Origin: Ramlibacter sp.
Lineage (GTDB): Bacteria > Pseudomonadota > Gammaproteobacteria > Burkholderiales > Burkholderiaceae_C
NCBI RefSeq assembly: GCF_013697775.1
Contig: NZ_JACCWG010000109.1
Location: forward strand, 1 to 43,452
Direction of reading: 5' to 3'
Length of the DNA: 43,452 bases
Shown here piece after piece: positions 7,605-15,290 of the stretch (the first letter of the stretch is position 1; each line of letters begins with the position of its first letter). The notes beneath the pieces were generated by a model. The model had not been told where the DNA came from. It saw nothing but the letters and a program-made list of their open reading frames with translations, and searched no databases. A program made the position numbers and the translations under genes.

Positions 7605-8747
7605 TCAGTCTTTTCTTGCCTCCAGCACGCCGCGCCGCATCTGATCGAGCTCGATGCTTTCGAACAAGGCCTTGAAGTTGCCTTCGCCGAAACCGTCGTC
7701 GCCCTTGCGCTGGATGAACTCGAAGAAGATCGGCCCCAGCTGGTTCTCGCTGAAGATCTGCAGCAGCAGCGCGCCCTTCTTGCCGTCCACCAGGATCTGC
7801 CGCTTGTGCAGCTGCGCCACGTCTTCGCCGTGGCCCGGAATGCGCTTGTCGATCAGCTCGTAGTAGGTGTCGATCGTGTTCAGCAGATTGACGCCGGCGC
7901 CGCGCAACTGGTCCACTGTGGCGTGGAGGTCGGTCGAACCCAGCGCAATGTGCTGGATGCCCTCGCCGTGGTACATGTCCAGGTACTCCTGGATCTGGCC
8001 GGCCTTGTCGTTGCCTTCCTCGTTGATCGGGATGCGGATCCCGCCGCACGGGCTGGTCATGGCCTTGCTCTTGACGCCGGTGACCTGGCCTTCGATGTCG
8101 AAGTAGCGGATCTCGCGGAAGTTGAACAGGCGTTCGTAGAAATCCGCCCATTCCTTCATGCGGCCGCGGTGCACGTTGTGCGTGAGGTGGTCGATGTACC
8201 CGAGGCCAAAGCCGGCCGGATTGAGTGCCTCCTGCGCGCCCACGCCGGGCAAGGCCTCGAAGTCCACGTCATAGAAGCCGATGTTGCCGATGTCGCCCTC
8301 CGCGGCGCCGTTCTTGCCGCGCCAGCGGTCCACCAGATAGATCAGGCTGTCGCCGATGCCCTTGATCGCGGGGATGTTCAGCTCGCCCGGGCCGGCCTGC
8401 CCGGCATAGCCCCAGGCGCCCAGCGAGATCGCGCGTTCATAGGCGGCCTTGGCGTCCTGCACGCGAAAGGCAATGGCGCAGATGCTGGGGCCGTGCAGCC
8501 GCGCGAAGCGCTGCGCAAACGAATCCGGCTCCGCGTTGACGATGAAGTTGATGCCGCCCTGCCGGTACAGCACGACGTTCTTGTGGCGGTGCCGCGCGAT
8601 GGCGCGAAACCCCATCTGTTCGAACACTTTGCCCATGGCTTTGGGATCGGGTGCGGCGTATTCGATGAATTCAAAGCCGTCCGTGCCCATGGGGTTGTCC
8701 CAGGCGGAGGCGGTGGCGGTGGCTTGTTGGGGCAGCGGTGCGTTCAA
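7605..8747 (-). CDS. hpd: 4-hydroxyphenylpyruvate dioxygenase
   Basis: Fe(II) enzyme that converts 4-hydroxyphenylpyruvate to homogentisate in tyrosine and phenylalanine breakdown; cytosolic. It has two vicinal-oxygen-chelate domains. The iron ligands are visible as His in YIDHLTHNV (about residue 187), His in GIQHIALGS (about 265) and Glu in [18 protein letters not shown] (about 344), the last forming the family's C-terminal signature. The preferred start is the TTG at 8747 (LNAPLPQQ), because GGAG lies six bases upstream. The ORF-track start at 8795 has no ribosome site, and an ATG at 8690 is possible but poorly led. It ends at a strong terminator and is transcribed divergently from an AsnC/Lrp-type gene that probably controls it. 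Confidence 0.93.
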   Translation of the reverse strand: MNAPLPQQATATASAWDNPMGTDGFEFIEYAAPDPKAMGKVFEQMGFRAIARHRHKNVVLYRQGGINFIVNAEPDSFAQRFARLHGPSICAIAFRVQDAKAAYERAISLGAWGYAGQAGPGELNIPAIKGIGDSLIYLVDRWRGKNGAAEGDIGNIGFYDVDFEALPGVGAQEALNPAGFGLGYIDHLTHNVHRGRMKEWADFYERLFNFREIRYFDIEGQVTGVKSKAMTSPCGGIRIPINEEGNDKAGQIQEYLDMYHGEGIQHIALGSTDLHATVDQLRGAGVNLLNTIDTYYELIDKRIPGHGEDVAQLHKRQILVDGKKGALLLQIFSENQLGPIFFEFIQRKGDDGFGEGNFKALFESIELDQMRRGVLEARKD

Positions 8748-8850
8748 GGAGGTCTCCTGGCGAATCCGGCCTGGATGATAGAACCGAGAGTGCACAGTTT
8801 TGCGCTGTTTTCAGGCTCGCTTTCTTGATCGTTTGCATTAAAGTTGCGCC
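8748..8850. promoter_or_regulatory. Divergent promoter region between hpd and the AsnC-family gene
   Basis: This roughly 100-bp gap is richer in A/T than its surroundings. On the minus strand TATCAT (8780-8775) could be the hpd -10 box. On the plus strand an A/T-rich run (CTTGATCGTTTGCATTAAAG) precedes the regulator start. The partial symmetry around GTGCACAGTTTTGCGC is a plausible regulator site, but none of this is strong enough to define boxes with confidence. Confidence 0.4.
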
Positions 8851-9333
8851 ATGGAAGTGAAGCAAGCACTCGACAAGCTCGACAAGGGCATCCTGCGCCG
8901 CCTGCAGGAGAACGGCCGGGAAACCTATGACGTGATCGGCGAGCAGGTCGGTTTGTCGCCCAGCGCGGTGCTGCGGCGCGTGAAGCGGCTGGAGGAAGCC
9001 GGCGTCATCGACCGCTACGTCGCCTTGGTCAAGCCGGAATCGGTGGGGCTGGGCCTCACCGCCTACCTCAACGTGCGGCTGGAGAAGAACACCGAGGCGC
9101 ACAAGCGCAATCCCATGGACCTGTTCCGCTCGGCGGTACAGACCTGGCCGGAGGTGGTGGAGTGTGCGGCGCTCACCGGCGAGATGGACTACCTGCTGCG
9201 GGTGGTGGTGCAGGACATGCGGCACTACAGCCGCTTCATCATGGACACCCTGCTCAAGCACCCCAGCGTGCACGACTGCAAGACCAGCTTCGTGCTGGAC
9301 CGGGTGAAGGCCACCACCGCCGTGCCGGTGTGA
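8851..9333 (+). CDS. AsnC/Lrp-family transcriptional regulator
   Basis: A 160-residue one-domain-plus-sensor regulator. Residues about 8-55 form the winged helix-turn-helix (LDKGILRRLQENGRETYDVI, then VGLSPSAVLRRVKRLEEAGVI). Residues 65-155 are the RAM ligand-binding/oligomerisation domain (ECAALTGEMDYLLRVVVQDM). Lrp-family proteins bind small molecules, often amino acids, as octamers. Its head-to-head position with hpd suggests it responds to an aromatic amino acid or a derivative and controls tyrosine degradation. That is inference from context, not from the binding pocket. Confidence 0.9.
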   Translation: MEVKQALDKLDKGILRRLQENGRETYDVIGEQVGLSPSAVLRRVKRLEEAGVIDRYVALVKPESVGLGLTAYLNVRLEKNTEAHKRNPMDLFRSAVQTWPEVVECAALTGEMDYLLRVVVQDMRHYSRFIMDTLLKHPSVHDCKTSFVLDRVKATTAVPV

Positions 9334-9404
9334 GGCGGCGGCACGGCTGTTAGGTAGAACTACTCGCGGGGCGTGCGGTTCATGGAGTAATCGGGGAAAA
9401 CCCT

Positions 9405-9419
9405 TATATTGGGGTGATG
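9405..9419 (+). promoter_or_regulatory. Candidate leaderless promoter of the GNAT gene
   Basis: TATATT at about 9405-9410 is a good -10 hexamer and lies only six bases before the ATG at 9417. There is no separate ribosome site. A transcript starting 6-7 bases after the -10 would begin at the ATG itself, that is, a leaderless mRNA. Confidence 0.4.
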
Positions 9420-10049
9420 TCCTCGTTCAGCGTTCCCATCCGCTCTCTCGGTCCACGGCACCGCGGTCGCATCGAATGGCACCTGCTGGCGCTGGATTCG
9501 CAGGACCGCTACCTGCGCTTCGGCTACCCGGCCAACGACGACCAGATCCGCCGGTACGTGGCCAGGCTCAATTTTTCCCGCGACGACATCTTCGGCATCT
9601 ACAACCGCAATCTGGAAATGATCGCCATGGCGCATCTTGCCGTTGCGGACGGAGGGGGCGCGCCGTCCGGCGCGGAGTTCGGGGTTTCGGTGCTGAAGAA
9701 GGCGCGGGGACGGGGCTACGGCGCCCGGCTGTTCGAACGTGCCGTGGTGCACGCGCGCAACCTGGGCGTTGAAACACTGTTCATCCACGCGCTCACCGAG
9801 AACACGGCCATGCTGAAGATCGCACGCAATGCAGGCGCGACCCTGGAGCGCGCCGGCAGCGAAACCGACGCCTACCTGCGCATGCCGCCCGCCACGCTGG
9901 ACAGCCACGTGAGCGAGATGGTGGAGGAGCGGTTCGCTCGGACCAACTACGGCCTGAAGCTGCAGGCACGCCACCTGCTGCGCTTCCTGCTGGGCATGCA
10001 GGAAATCCGGCAGGGCGTGCGCGAAGCGCGGCACAAGTCGGCGCAGTGA
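9417..10049 (+). CDS. GNAT-family N-acetyltransferase
   Basis: A 210-residue protein with the GNAT fold. The acetyl-CoA pyrophosphate loop is visible as KKARGRGYGARLFERAV, preceded by beta-strands containing MIAMAHLAVADGG and GAEFGVSVL and followed by NLGVETLFIHALTENTAMLKIARNAG. Family members move an acetyl group from acetyl-CoA to an amine; the substrate here is unknown. The C-terminal 50 residues (after LRMPP) are a helical extension outside the core fold. The track uses GTG at 9414; the overlapping ATG at 9417 (MSSFSVPIRSLG) is the likelier start. Confidence 0.85.
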   Translation: MSSFSVPIRSLGPRHRGRIEWHLLALDSQDRYLRFGYPANDDQIRRYVARLNFSRDDIFGIYNRNLEMIAMAHLAVADGGGAPSGAEFGVSVLKKARGRGYGARLFERAVVHARNLGVETLFIHALTENTAMLKIARNAGATLERAGSETDAYLRMPPATLDSHVSEMVEERFARTNYGLKLQARHLLRFLLGMQEIRQGVREARHKSAQ

Positions 10050-10143
10050 AAATCCACGGATGAACCGGCCGGCTGACGGCCGGCCCCAGCGCGTCATCCT
10101 GATCCAGTATCCTACCGGTTCCCTCAATTTCGCCCATCAGGCC

Positions 10144-11022
10144 GTGTCAGAACCACACCCTGCGCGCCCTTCGCAAGAAAAACAGGACAAGCGCGGCTTC
10201 CTGCAAAAAGTCGCCGAGTTCATTCATCCTGGGCCTGATTCCAAGGCCGAACTCATCGAGACACTCGCCGAGGCCGAGGACAACGACGTCATCGGCGCCG
10301 AGTCGCGCGTGATGCTCGAGGGCGTGATCCGCCTGGCGGAACTCACCGCCGGCGACGTCATGGTGGCGGCGCCGCGGATGGACCTGATCAACATCGATGC
10401 GCCGTACGACGGGCTCCTCAACATCGTCATCGACACCGCGCACTCGCGCTTTCCTGTGTACGAGGGCGACCGCGAGAACATCATCGGCATCCTGCTGGCC
10501 AAGGACCTGCTGAAGCTCCAGCGCGCGCCTGCATTGAACCTGCGCGCCCTGCTGCGCCCGCCGTCGTTCGTGCCGGAGACCAAGGGCCTGAACGATCTGC
10601 TGCGCGAATTCCGCGGCAACCGCAACCACCTGGCGATCGTCATCGACGAATTCGGGCGCGTGGCCGGCCTCATCACCATCGAGGATGTGCTGGAGCAGAT
10701 CGTCGGGGAGATCGAGGACGAATTCGACATCGGCGAGGACGCGGGCGACATCTTCGGCTTGGCCGACAGGACCTACCGCGTCAGCGGCGACACCGCCATC
10801 GACCGCGTGTCCGAGACCTTCGGCGTGGCGCTGCGCGCCTCCGACGCCGACCAGGAGTTCGACACCATCGGCGGCCTGGTGGCGCACGAGATGGGCCACG
10901 TGCCCAAGCGCGGCGAGCACATGACGCTGGCCGGGCTGAACTTCGTGGTGCTGCACACCCGGGGCGGCGCGGTGCGCTGGTTCAAGGTGTCGCCGGCGTC
11001 GATGGACGACGGCACTGGCTGA
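10144..11022 (+). CDS. corC: CorC/HlyC-family CBS-domain protein (YbeX type)
   Basis: Cytosolic CBS-pair protein linked in other bacteria to Mg2+/Co2+ efflux and, beside lnt, to envelope and RNA metabolism. The first 45 residues (PSQEKQDKRGFLQKVAEFIH) are the usual leader. The CBS pair runs from about residue 65 (AGDVMVAAPRMDLINIDAP, then SRFPVYEGDRENIIGILLAKDLL) to about 185 (AIVIDEFGRVAGLITIEDVL). The CorC_HlyC transporter-associated domain follows to the end. The GTG at 10144 (SEPHPARPSQ) matches the family's usual N-terminus better than the track's ATG at 10060. Its stop overlaps the lnt start (TGATG), so the two are translationally coupled, as is common for ybeX-lnt. Confidence 0.9.
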   Translation: MSEPHPARPSQEKQDKRGFLQKVAEFIHPGPDSKAELIETLAEAEDNDVIGAESRVMLEGVIRLAELTAGDVMVAAPRMDLINIDAPYDGLLNIVIDTAHSRFPVYEGDRENIIGILLAKDLLKLQRAPALNLRALLRPPSFVPETKGLNDLLREFRGNRNHLAIVIDEFGRVAGLITIEDVLEQIVGEIEDEFDIGEDAGDIFGLADRTYRVSGDTAIDRVSETFGVALRASDADQEFDTIGGLVAHEMGHVPKRGEHMTLAGLNFVVLHTRGGAVRWFKVSPASMDDGTG

Positions 11023-12575
11023 TGGTGCGCGCCAATCGCTGGACTCCAGCCGTTGCCGCGTTGCTCGCCGGGCTGGCGCAAGCCGCTTCCATTGGCGCTC
11101 CCTGGTACGGCCAGCCGCTTTGGTGGCTGCAACTGGCCTCATTGGGCGTTCTGGCGATCTTGCTGCTGCGCACCTCATCGGTGCGGGCGGCGGTGGCCCT
11201 TGGCTGGGTGTTTGGACTGGCCTGGCTGGCGGGAACATTCTGGTGGCTGTTCATCTCCATGCACAGCTATGGCGGCCTGCCGGCGCCCTTTGCGGCGGGT
11301 GCCGTGCTGCTGCTGGCCGGTTTCCTCGGCTCCTATTACGCATTTGCCTGTGGCCTGTTTGCCAAGCTGCGCCATCACGGCGGGTTCATCGATGCCTTGC
11401 TGTTCGCGGCGCTGTGGCTCGCCGCGGAGCTGATGCGCGTCACCTGGTTCACGGGCTTCCCGTGGGGCGAGGGCGGCTATGCACACGTGGACGGGCCGCT
11501 CGCCGTGCTGGCGCCGTACGTCGGGGTGCACGGCATCGGTTTCGTTGCCGCGGTGCTGGCGTATGGCTTGGCTGCGCCCTTTGCCGCGCGGCCGGGTGGC
11601 GCGGCGCGCCCCTGGATCGGGCCGGCGGGCGCGCTGCTGCTGCTTGCTGCCTGCGCCTGGCTGCCTTTGCCTTCGGTGGGCTCGGCGCAGCCGGGGCCGC
11701 GGCTGTCCGTGGCCCTGCTGCAGGGAAACATTCCCCAGGACGAGAAGTTCCAGGGCGGTTCGGGCATTCCGCAGGCGCTTGGCTGGTACGGACGGCAACT
11801 GCTCGACGCCCAGGCAGCACTGGTAGTTGCACCCGAGACCGCGATTCCGCTGCTGCCCCAGCAGCTGCCCGAGGGCTACCTTCAAACCCTGCGGGAACGC
11901 TTTGCGCGTGGCGACAGTGCCACCTTGATCGGCATCCCGCTGGGCAATGCGGGCGAGGGCTACAGCAACTCCGTGATCGGCCTGAAGCCGGACGCATCGC
12001 CCTACCGCTACGACAAACACCACTTGGTGCCGTTCGGCGAATTCATCCCGCCGCTGTTCCGGTGGTTCACCGAGGCGATGCACATTCCGCTGGGCGACTT
12101 CAACCGCGGCGCCGTCGGCCAGGCGTCTTTTGTGTGGCAGGGCCAGCGGCTTGCGCCCAACGTCTGCTACGAAGACCTGTTCGGCGAAGAACTGGGAGCC
12201 CGTTTTGCCGACGCCGCGGAAGCGCCCACGATGTTCGTCAACTTGAGCAACATCGGCTGGTTCGGCAACACTGTTGCGATAGACCAACACCTAAATATCA
12301 GCCGTATGCGGTCGCTGGAATTCGACAGGGCCATGATCCGTGCTACTAATACAGGCGCTACGGTTGTGATCAACCGCCGTGGACGGGTCACGCATTCGTT
12401 GCCGCGCCACACCCGTGGAGTACTGCTCGGCGAGGCGGAAGGCGCGTCCAGCCTCACGTTTTACGCATGGTGGGTGTCACGCCTGGGGCTGTGGCCGCTC
12501 TGGCTGCTGGCGCTCGCCCTGCCCGTCATCTGTGTCCTGCGGAGCCGTCGGACGGGGCCTACGGGCCTCGCATGA
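11022..12575 (+). CDS. lnt: Apolipoprotein N-acyltransferase
   Basis: Inner-membrane enzyme that adds the third acyl chain to the N-terminal Cys of lipoproteins, the last step of lipoprotein maturation. About six hydrophobic segments fill residues 1-215, followed by the periplasmic nitrilase-like domain. The catalytic triad is visible as Glu in APETAIPLL, Lys in KHHLVPFGEFIPP and Cys in NVCYEDLFGEEL. A final membrane segment (WPLWLLALALPVICVL) anchors the C-terminus. Length (517) is normal. It overlaps corC by one base. A short patch around 12270-12375 uses more A/T-ending codons than the rest of the gene, although its protein sequence is conserved. Confidence 0.95.
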   Translation: MVRANRWTPAVAALLAGLAQAASIGAPWYGQPLWWLQLASLGVLAILLLRTSSVRAAVALGWVFGLAWLAGTFWWLFISMHSYGGLPAPFAAGAVLLLAGFLGSYYAFACGLFAKLRHHGGFIDALLFAALWLAAELMRVTWFTGFPWGEGGYAHVDGPLAVLAPYVGVHGIGFVAAVLAYGLAAPFAARPGGAARPWIGPAGALLLLAACAWLPLPSVGSAQPGPRLSVALLQGNIPQDEKFQGGSGIPQALGWYGRQLLDAQAALVVAPETAIPLLPQQLPEGYLQTLRERFARGDSATLIGIPLGNAGEGYSNSVIGLKPDASPYRYDKHHLVPFGEFIPPLFRWFTEAMHIPLGDFNRGAVGQASFVWQGQRLAPNVCYEDLFGEELGARFADAAEAPTMFVNLSNIGWFGNTVAIDQHLNISRMRSLEFDRAMIRATNTGATVVINRRGRVTHSLPRHTRGVLLGEAEGASSLTFYAWWVSRLGLWPLWLLALALPVICVLRSRRTGPTGLA

Positions 12576-12739
12576 ACAGGGTGTGAATTCAAGGCACAAG
12601 ATACTGCCGAAGATTCCATACCTACTTAGTTCACGAGTTCTCAACAATACGATTCGTCCGCGTCTCCCACCAAAGAGGAGACCGCGCGGCATTCTGATTG
12701 AGCATGGTTTTGAGCACACTGAACAGGAGAAACATCGTT
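12576..12739 (+). promoter_or_regulatory. Leader region of the porin gene with a small hairpin
   Basis: This 164-bp gap is A/T-rich relative to its flanks and must hold the porin promoter, but I could not pick convincing -35/-10 boxes. Within it GTCTCC (12662-12667) and GGAGAC (12677-12682) can form a short hairpin with a nine-base loop. It has no T-run, so it is not a typical terminator and may be a 5' UTR structure. A good ribosome site (CAGGAGA) ends about nine bases before the ATG. Confidence 0.35.
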
Positions 12740-13762
12740 ATGAACAAAAAGTTGCTAGCTCTGGCTGCGCTTTCCGCGCTGGCAGGCGGCGCTTCGGCGC
12801 AATCCAGCGTCACGCTGTACGGCGTGGTCGACGTCGGCATCGAGCAGACGCGCCTGAGCCCCGGTAGCAATACGCTGCGCCTGAGCAGCGGCATCCAGTC
12901 GGGCAGCCGCTGGGGTGTCAAGGGCAAGGAAGATCTGGGTGGCGGCCTGTCCGCTTCGTTCCAGCTGGAAGCCGGTTTCGACGCCACCACCGGTGCGCGC
13001 GGCCAAGGTGGCCTGGCATTCGGTCGTCAATCCTGGGTCGGCCTGGACGGCGCCTGGGGCTCCGTGAAGCTCGGTCGCCAGTACGTTCCGTTCTTCCTGG
13101 CGCAAGACACCATTGACCCGTTCGGCACCGGCATCATCGGTGACGGCTCGGGCATGTCCGCGGTCTTCCGCCCGTACGGCGTGCGCATGGACAACACCAT
13201 CAACTACTCCACCCCGAACTTCGGCGGCCTGTCCGCTGAAGTTGCCTATGGCATGGGTGAGATCTCGGGCAGCACGTCGCGTGGCAGCCAGTACGGCTTC
13301 GCCGCCTACTACGACAAGTCGCCCGTCACCGCGGTGCTGGCGTACCACAAGCAAAACCTCGTTGGCCAGCCGGGCAACGTGGACGCTGGTGAAGCGCGCA
13401 GCTGGCTGGTCGGTGGCGTGTTCGACTTCAAGGCTGCCAAGCTGCATGCCGCCTACGCCGACAACCGCGACGAAACCGCTGGTGGCGCCACCTTCGGCCG
13501 CAGCCGCGACTGGATGCTGGGCGTGAGCGCTCCGGTGGGCCCCGTGACCGTGATGGCTTCGTACATCCGCCACAAGGACCGCCAAGTGGGCAATGCCGAC
13601 GCCGACTTCTGGGGCCTGGGCGCGACCTACGCCCTGTCCAAGCGCACGAACTTCTACGCGTCCTACTCGCGCGTGAACAACGACGCGCTGGGTGCTTCGG
13701 GTACCGGCCTGACCGGCGTCGACGCCACCTGGCTGAACGTCGGCATCCGCCACCGCTTCTAA
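12740..13762 (+). CDS. Gram-negative general porin
   Basis: A trimeric outer-membrane beta-barrel for diffusion of small hydrophilic solutes. The signal peptide is MNKKLLALAALSALAGGASA, cleaved before QSSVTLYGVVDVGIE, the standard start of Burkholderiales porins. The strands follow with typical motifs (GSRWGVKGKEDLGGGLSASF, RQSWVGLDGAWGSVKLGRQY, then TINYSTPNFGGLSAEVAYG), and the chain ends in GIRHRF with the terminal Phe needed for Bam assembly. The true start is the ATG at 12740, not 12698, given the signal peptide and CAGGAGA upstream. Its stop is one base from the stop of the convergent LysR gene. Confidence 0.95.
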   Translation: MNKKLLALAALSALAGGASAQSSVTLYGVVDVGIEQTRLSPGSNTLRLSSGIQSGSRWGVKGKEDLGGGLSASFQLEAGFDATTGARGQGGLAFGRQSWVGLDGAWGSVKLGRQYVPFFLAQDTIDPFGTGIIGDGSGMSAVFRPYGVRMDNTINYSTPNFGGLSAEVAYGMGEISGSTSRGSQYGFAAYYDKSPVTAVLAYHKQNLVGQPGNVDAGEARSWLVGGVFDFKAAKLHAAYADNRDETAGGATFGRSRDWMLGVSAPVGPVTVMASYIRHKDRQVGNADADFWGLGATYALSKRTNFYASYSRVNNDALGASGTGLTGVDATWLNVGIRHRF

Positions 13763-13763
13763 G

Positions 13764-14696
13764 CTAAGCGGCCAGGGTCTCCGCTTCCGGCTCGGCACGT
13801 GCCGGAGCGAGACCCGGCTGGATTCGCAGTAATTCCAGCATGCGCAACGCATGCTGGCCCGGCGGCGACGCCGTGGCATGGTAGGCATAGAGCGGGATCG
13901 GGGGCAAGTCCCGCAACTCCAAGGCGACCATGTACTGCGGATCCAGATTCGCTGCCGTCAGGAAATCCACCACCGTCCAGCCCATTCCCCTGCGCACCAG
14001 CTCCAGTGCCAGGCGCGAGGTCTGCACTTCGATGGTCGGCTCCACGGTCACGCGCAGCACGCGTGCCAGTTCATTGATGAATTCCCGCATCGGATCGTCG
14101 CCTACAAGCCGAATCAACGGCGTGCCGGCAAGAAAGCCCATGGGATCGCGCCGGTTCGCGCGCATGGCGCGTTGCCACGTGTCGCGCGGCATCGCCGCAT
14201 AGAGCGCACCGTTGGCGAGCTGCGAGCCCGTGAGCTGCGGATGCGGGTGCGGGTAGAAGCCCAGCGCAAAATCCACCGCGCGCGTGAGCAGCGCCTGCGC
14301 CATCTGGTCCTGGTGCAGCGTGCGCACTTCCACATGGACCCCGGGATAGCGCTGCGCGTGCTGCTGCAGCACCGCCGGAAGCAGTTCGTCCGAGACCGAC
14401 GGCAGTGCCGCCATGCGCACACGGCCCTGCGCCACCTGCCGCAGGTTGTGGGCGATCTTGCGCAGGTCTTCCAGCTTGCCGTGAATGGCGGTGGATTCGT
14501 CGAACAGCACCATCGCCTCGGGCGTTGGCGCAAGCGCGCCCTTGGCGCGCGTGAACAGCTTGTAGCCAAGCTGCAATTCGGTGTGGGCAATGGTCTTGCT
14601 GACCGCGGATGGCGTGATGCACACCAGCCGCGCAGCCGCGCTCATGTTGCCGGTCTGCATGACGGCCTGGAAAACTTCAAGCTGGCGAAGGTTCAT
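13764..14696 (-). CDS. LysR-family transcriptional regulator
   Basis: A 310-residue LysR protein. The N-terminal helix-turn-helix spans residues about 3-62 (MNLRQLEVFQAVMQTGNMSA, then ITPSAVSKTIAHTELQLGYKLFTR). Residues 90-295 form the periplasmic-binding-like effector domain. Effector and target genes are unknown. It converges with the porin with a one-base gap, and a pilus operon ends about 120 bp upstream of its start, so it has no divergent partner of the kind LysR regulators often control. A clear promoter lies upstream. The C-terminal 20 residues (APARAEPEAETLAA) are a low-complexity tail. Confidence 0.92.
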   Translation of the reverse strand: MNLRQLEVFQAVMQTGNMSAAARLVCITPSAVSKTIAHTELQLGYKLFTRAKGALAPTPEAMVLFDESTAIHGKLEDLRKIAHNLRQVAQGRVRMAALPSVSDELLPAVLQQHAQRYPGVHVEVRTLHQDQMAQALLTRAVDFALGFYPHPHPQLTGSQLANGALYAAMPRDTWQRAMRANRRDPMGFLAGTPLIRLVGDDPMREFINELARVLRVTVEPTIEVQTSRLALELVRRGMGWTVVDFLTAANLDPQYMVALELRDLPPIPLYAYHATASPPGQHALRMLELLRIQPGLAPARAEPEAETLAA

Positions 14697-14729
14697 AGCC
14701 CTGACGTTGTCGAGCGAAAGTACGCAAAC

Positions 14730-14758
14730 AATACACCCGGCTGCTGCCGGACGTGCAA
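14730..14758 (-). promoter_or_regulatory. Sigma-70-type promoter of the LysR gene
   Basis: On the minus strand TTGCAC (14758-14753) and TGTATT (14735-14730) are separated by exactly 17 bases, a good match to the -35/-10 consensus. The hexamers lie about 35 bases before the LysR start codon. Confidence 0.55.
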
Positions 14759-14816
14759 ACGGATTCCGTCCGGGAACCGTCGCGGCCGGCGCCTCGCCTT
14801 GTGCAGGCGCAGCCGG

Positions 14817-15290
14817 TCAGTACTCGATGGTCAGTGTGACGGAGGTGGAGTAGACCCCCGCGGGCAATGCGCGGAAGTCCACGGACCGGATTTTCCCGTA
14901 CAAAACGACAGTCTGGTTGGTGCCGTTGCGGGAGATCCCAAGCGACGTCCCGGGGGCTGCCGTCGGCAGCTGCGACCCCCCGGGGGACGCCAGGCTGAGC
15001 GTGAAGGGGAGGCTCCTGCCCGCAGCGGCCATGGCGCGGCCGCTGTCGGAGTAAAGCTGGGGCGCCGAGGTGACTTCGGCGTTGCAGTTCACCCAGAAGC
15101 TGCCGCCGGTGTCGCTGATGACGTCCGGCGAGCTCGCCAGTGCCACCACGGTGCCGAACGAGAGCTGCCCTCCCGACGCGACCATGCACTGTGGTGCCGC
15201 CGCAGCGGTGCCGGCAAGGCCGATGAGGAAGGCCGCGACGCAGCAATATGTCTTTTTCAAGCGACACTTTCTCGTTGCGCGCGCACTCAT
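14817..15290 (-). CDS. Spore coat protein U (SCPU)-domain pilus protein, last gene of the operon
   Basis: A 157-residue secreted protein with one SCPU domain, the fold used by subunits of archaic (Csu-like) chaperone-usher pili. A signal peptide is visible (KKTYCCVAAFLIGLAGTAAA, cleavage near AAA-PQC). Typical subunit features are two Cys residues (PQCMVASG and VNCNAEV), SFGTVVALASSPDV, and the C-terminal donor-strand-like end GVYSTSVTLTIEY. Its ATG overlaps the usher stop (ATGA), so it is coupled to the usher. By position it may be a minor or tip subunit, although tip adhesins in such systems are often longer; this is inference. Confidence 0.85.
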   Translation of the reverse strand: MSARATRKCRLKKTYCCVAAFLIGLAGTAAAAPQCMVASGGQLSFGTVVALASSPDVISDTGGSFWVNCNAEVTSAPQLYSDSGRAMAAAGRSLPFTLSLASPGGSQLPTAAPGTSLGISRNGTNQTVVLYGKIRSVDFRALPAGVYSTSVTLTIEY

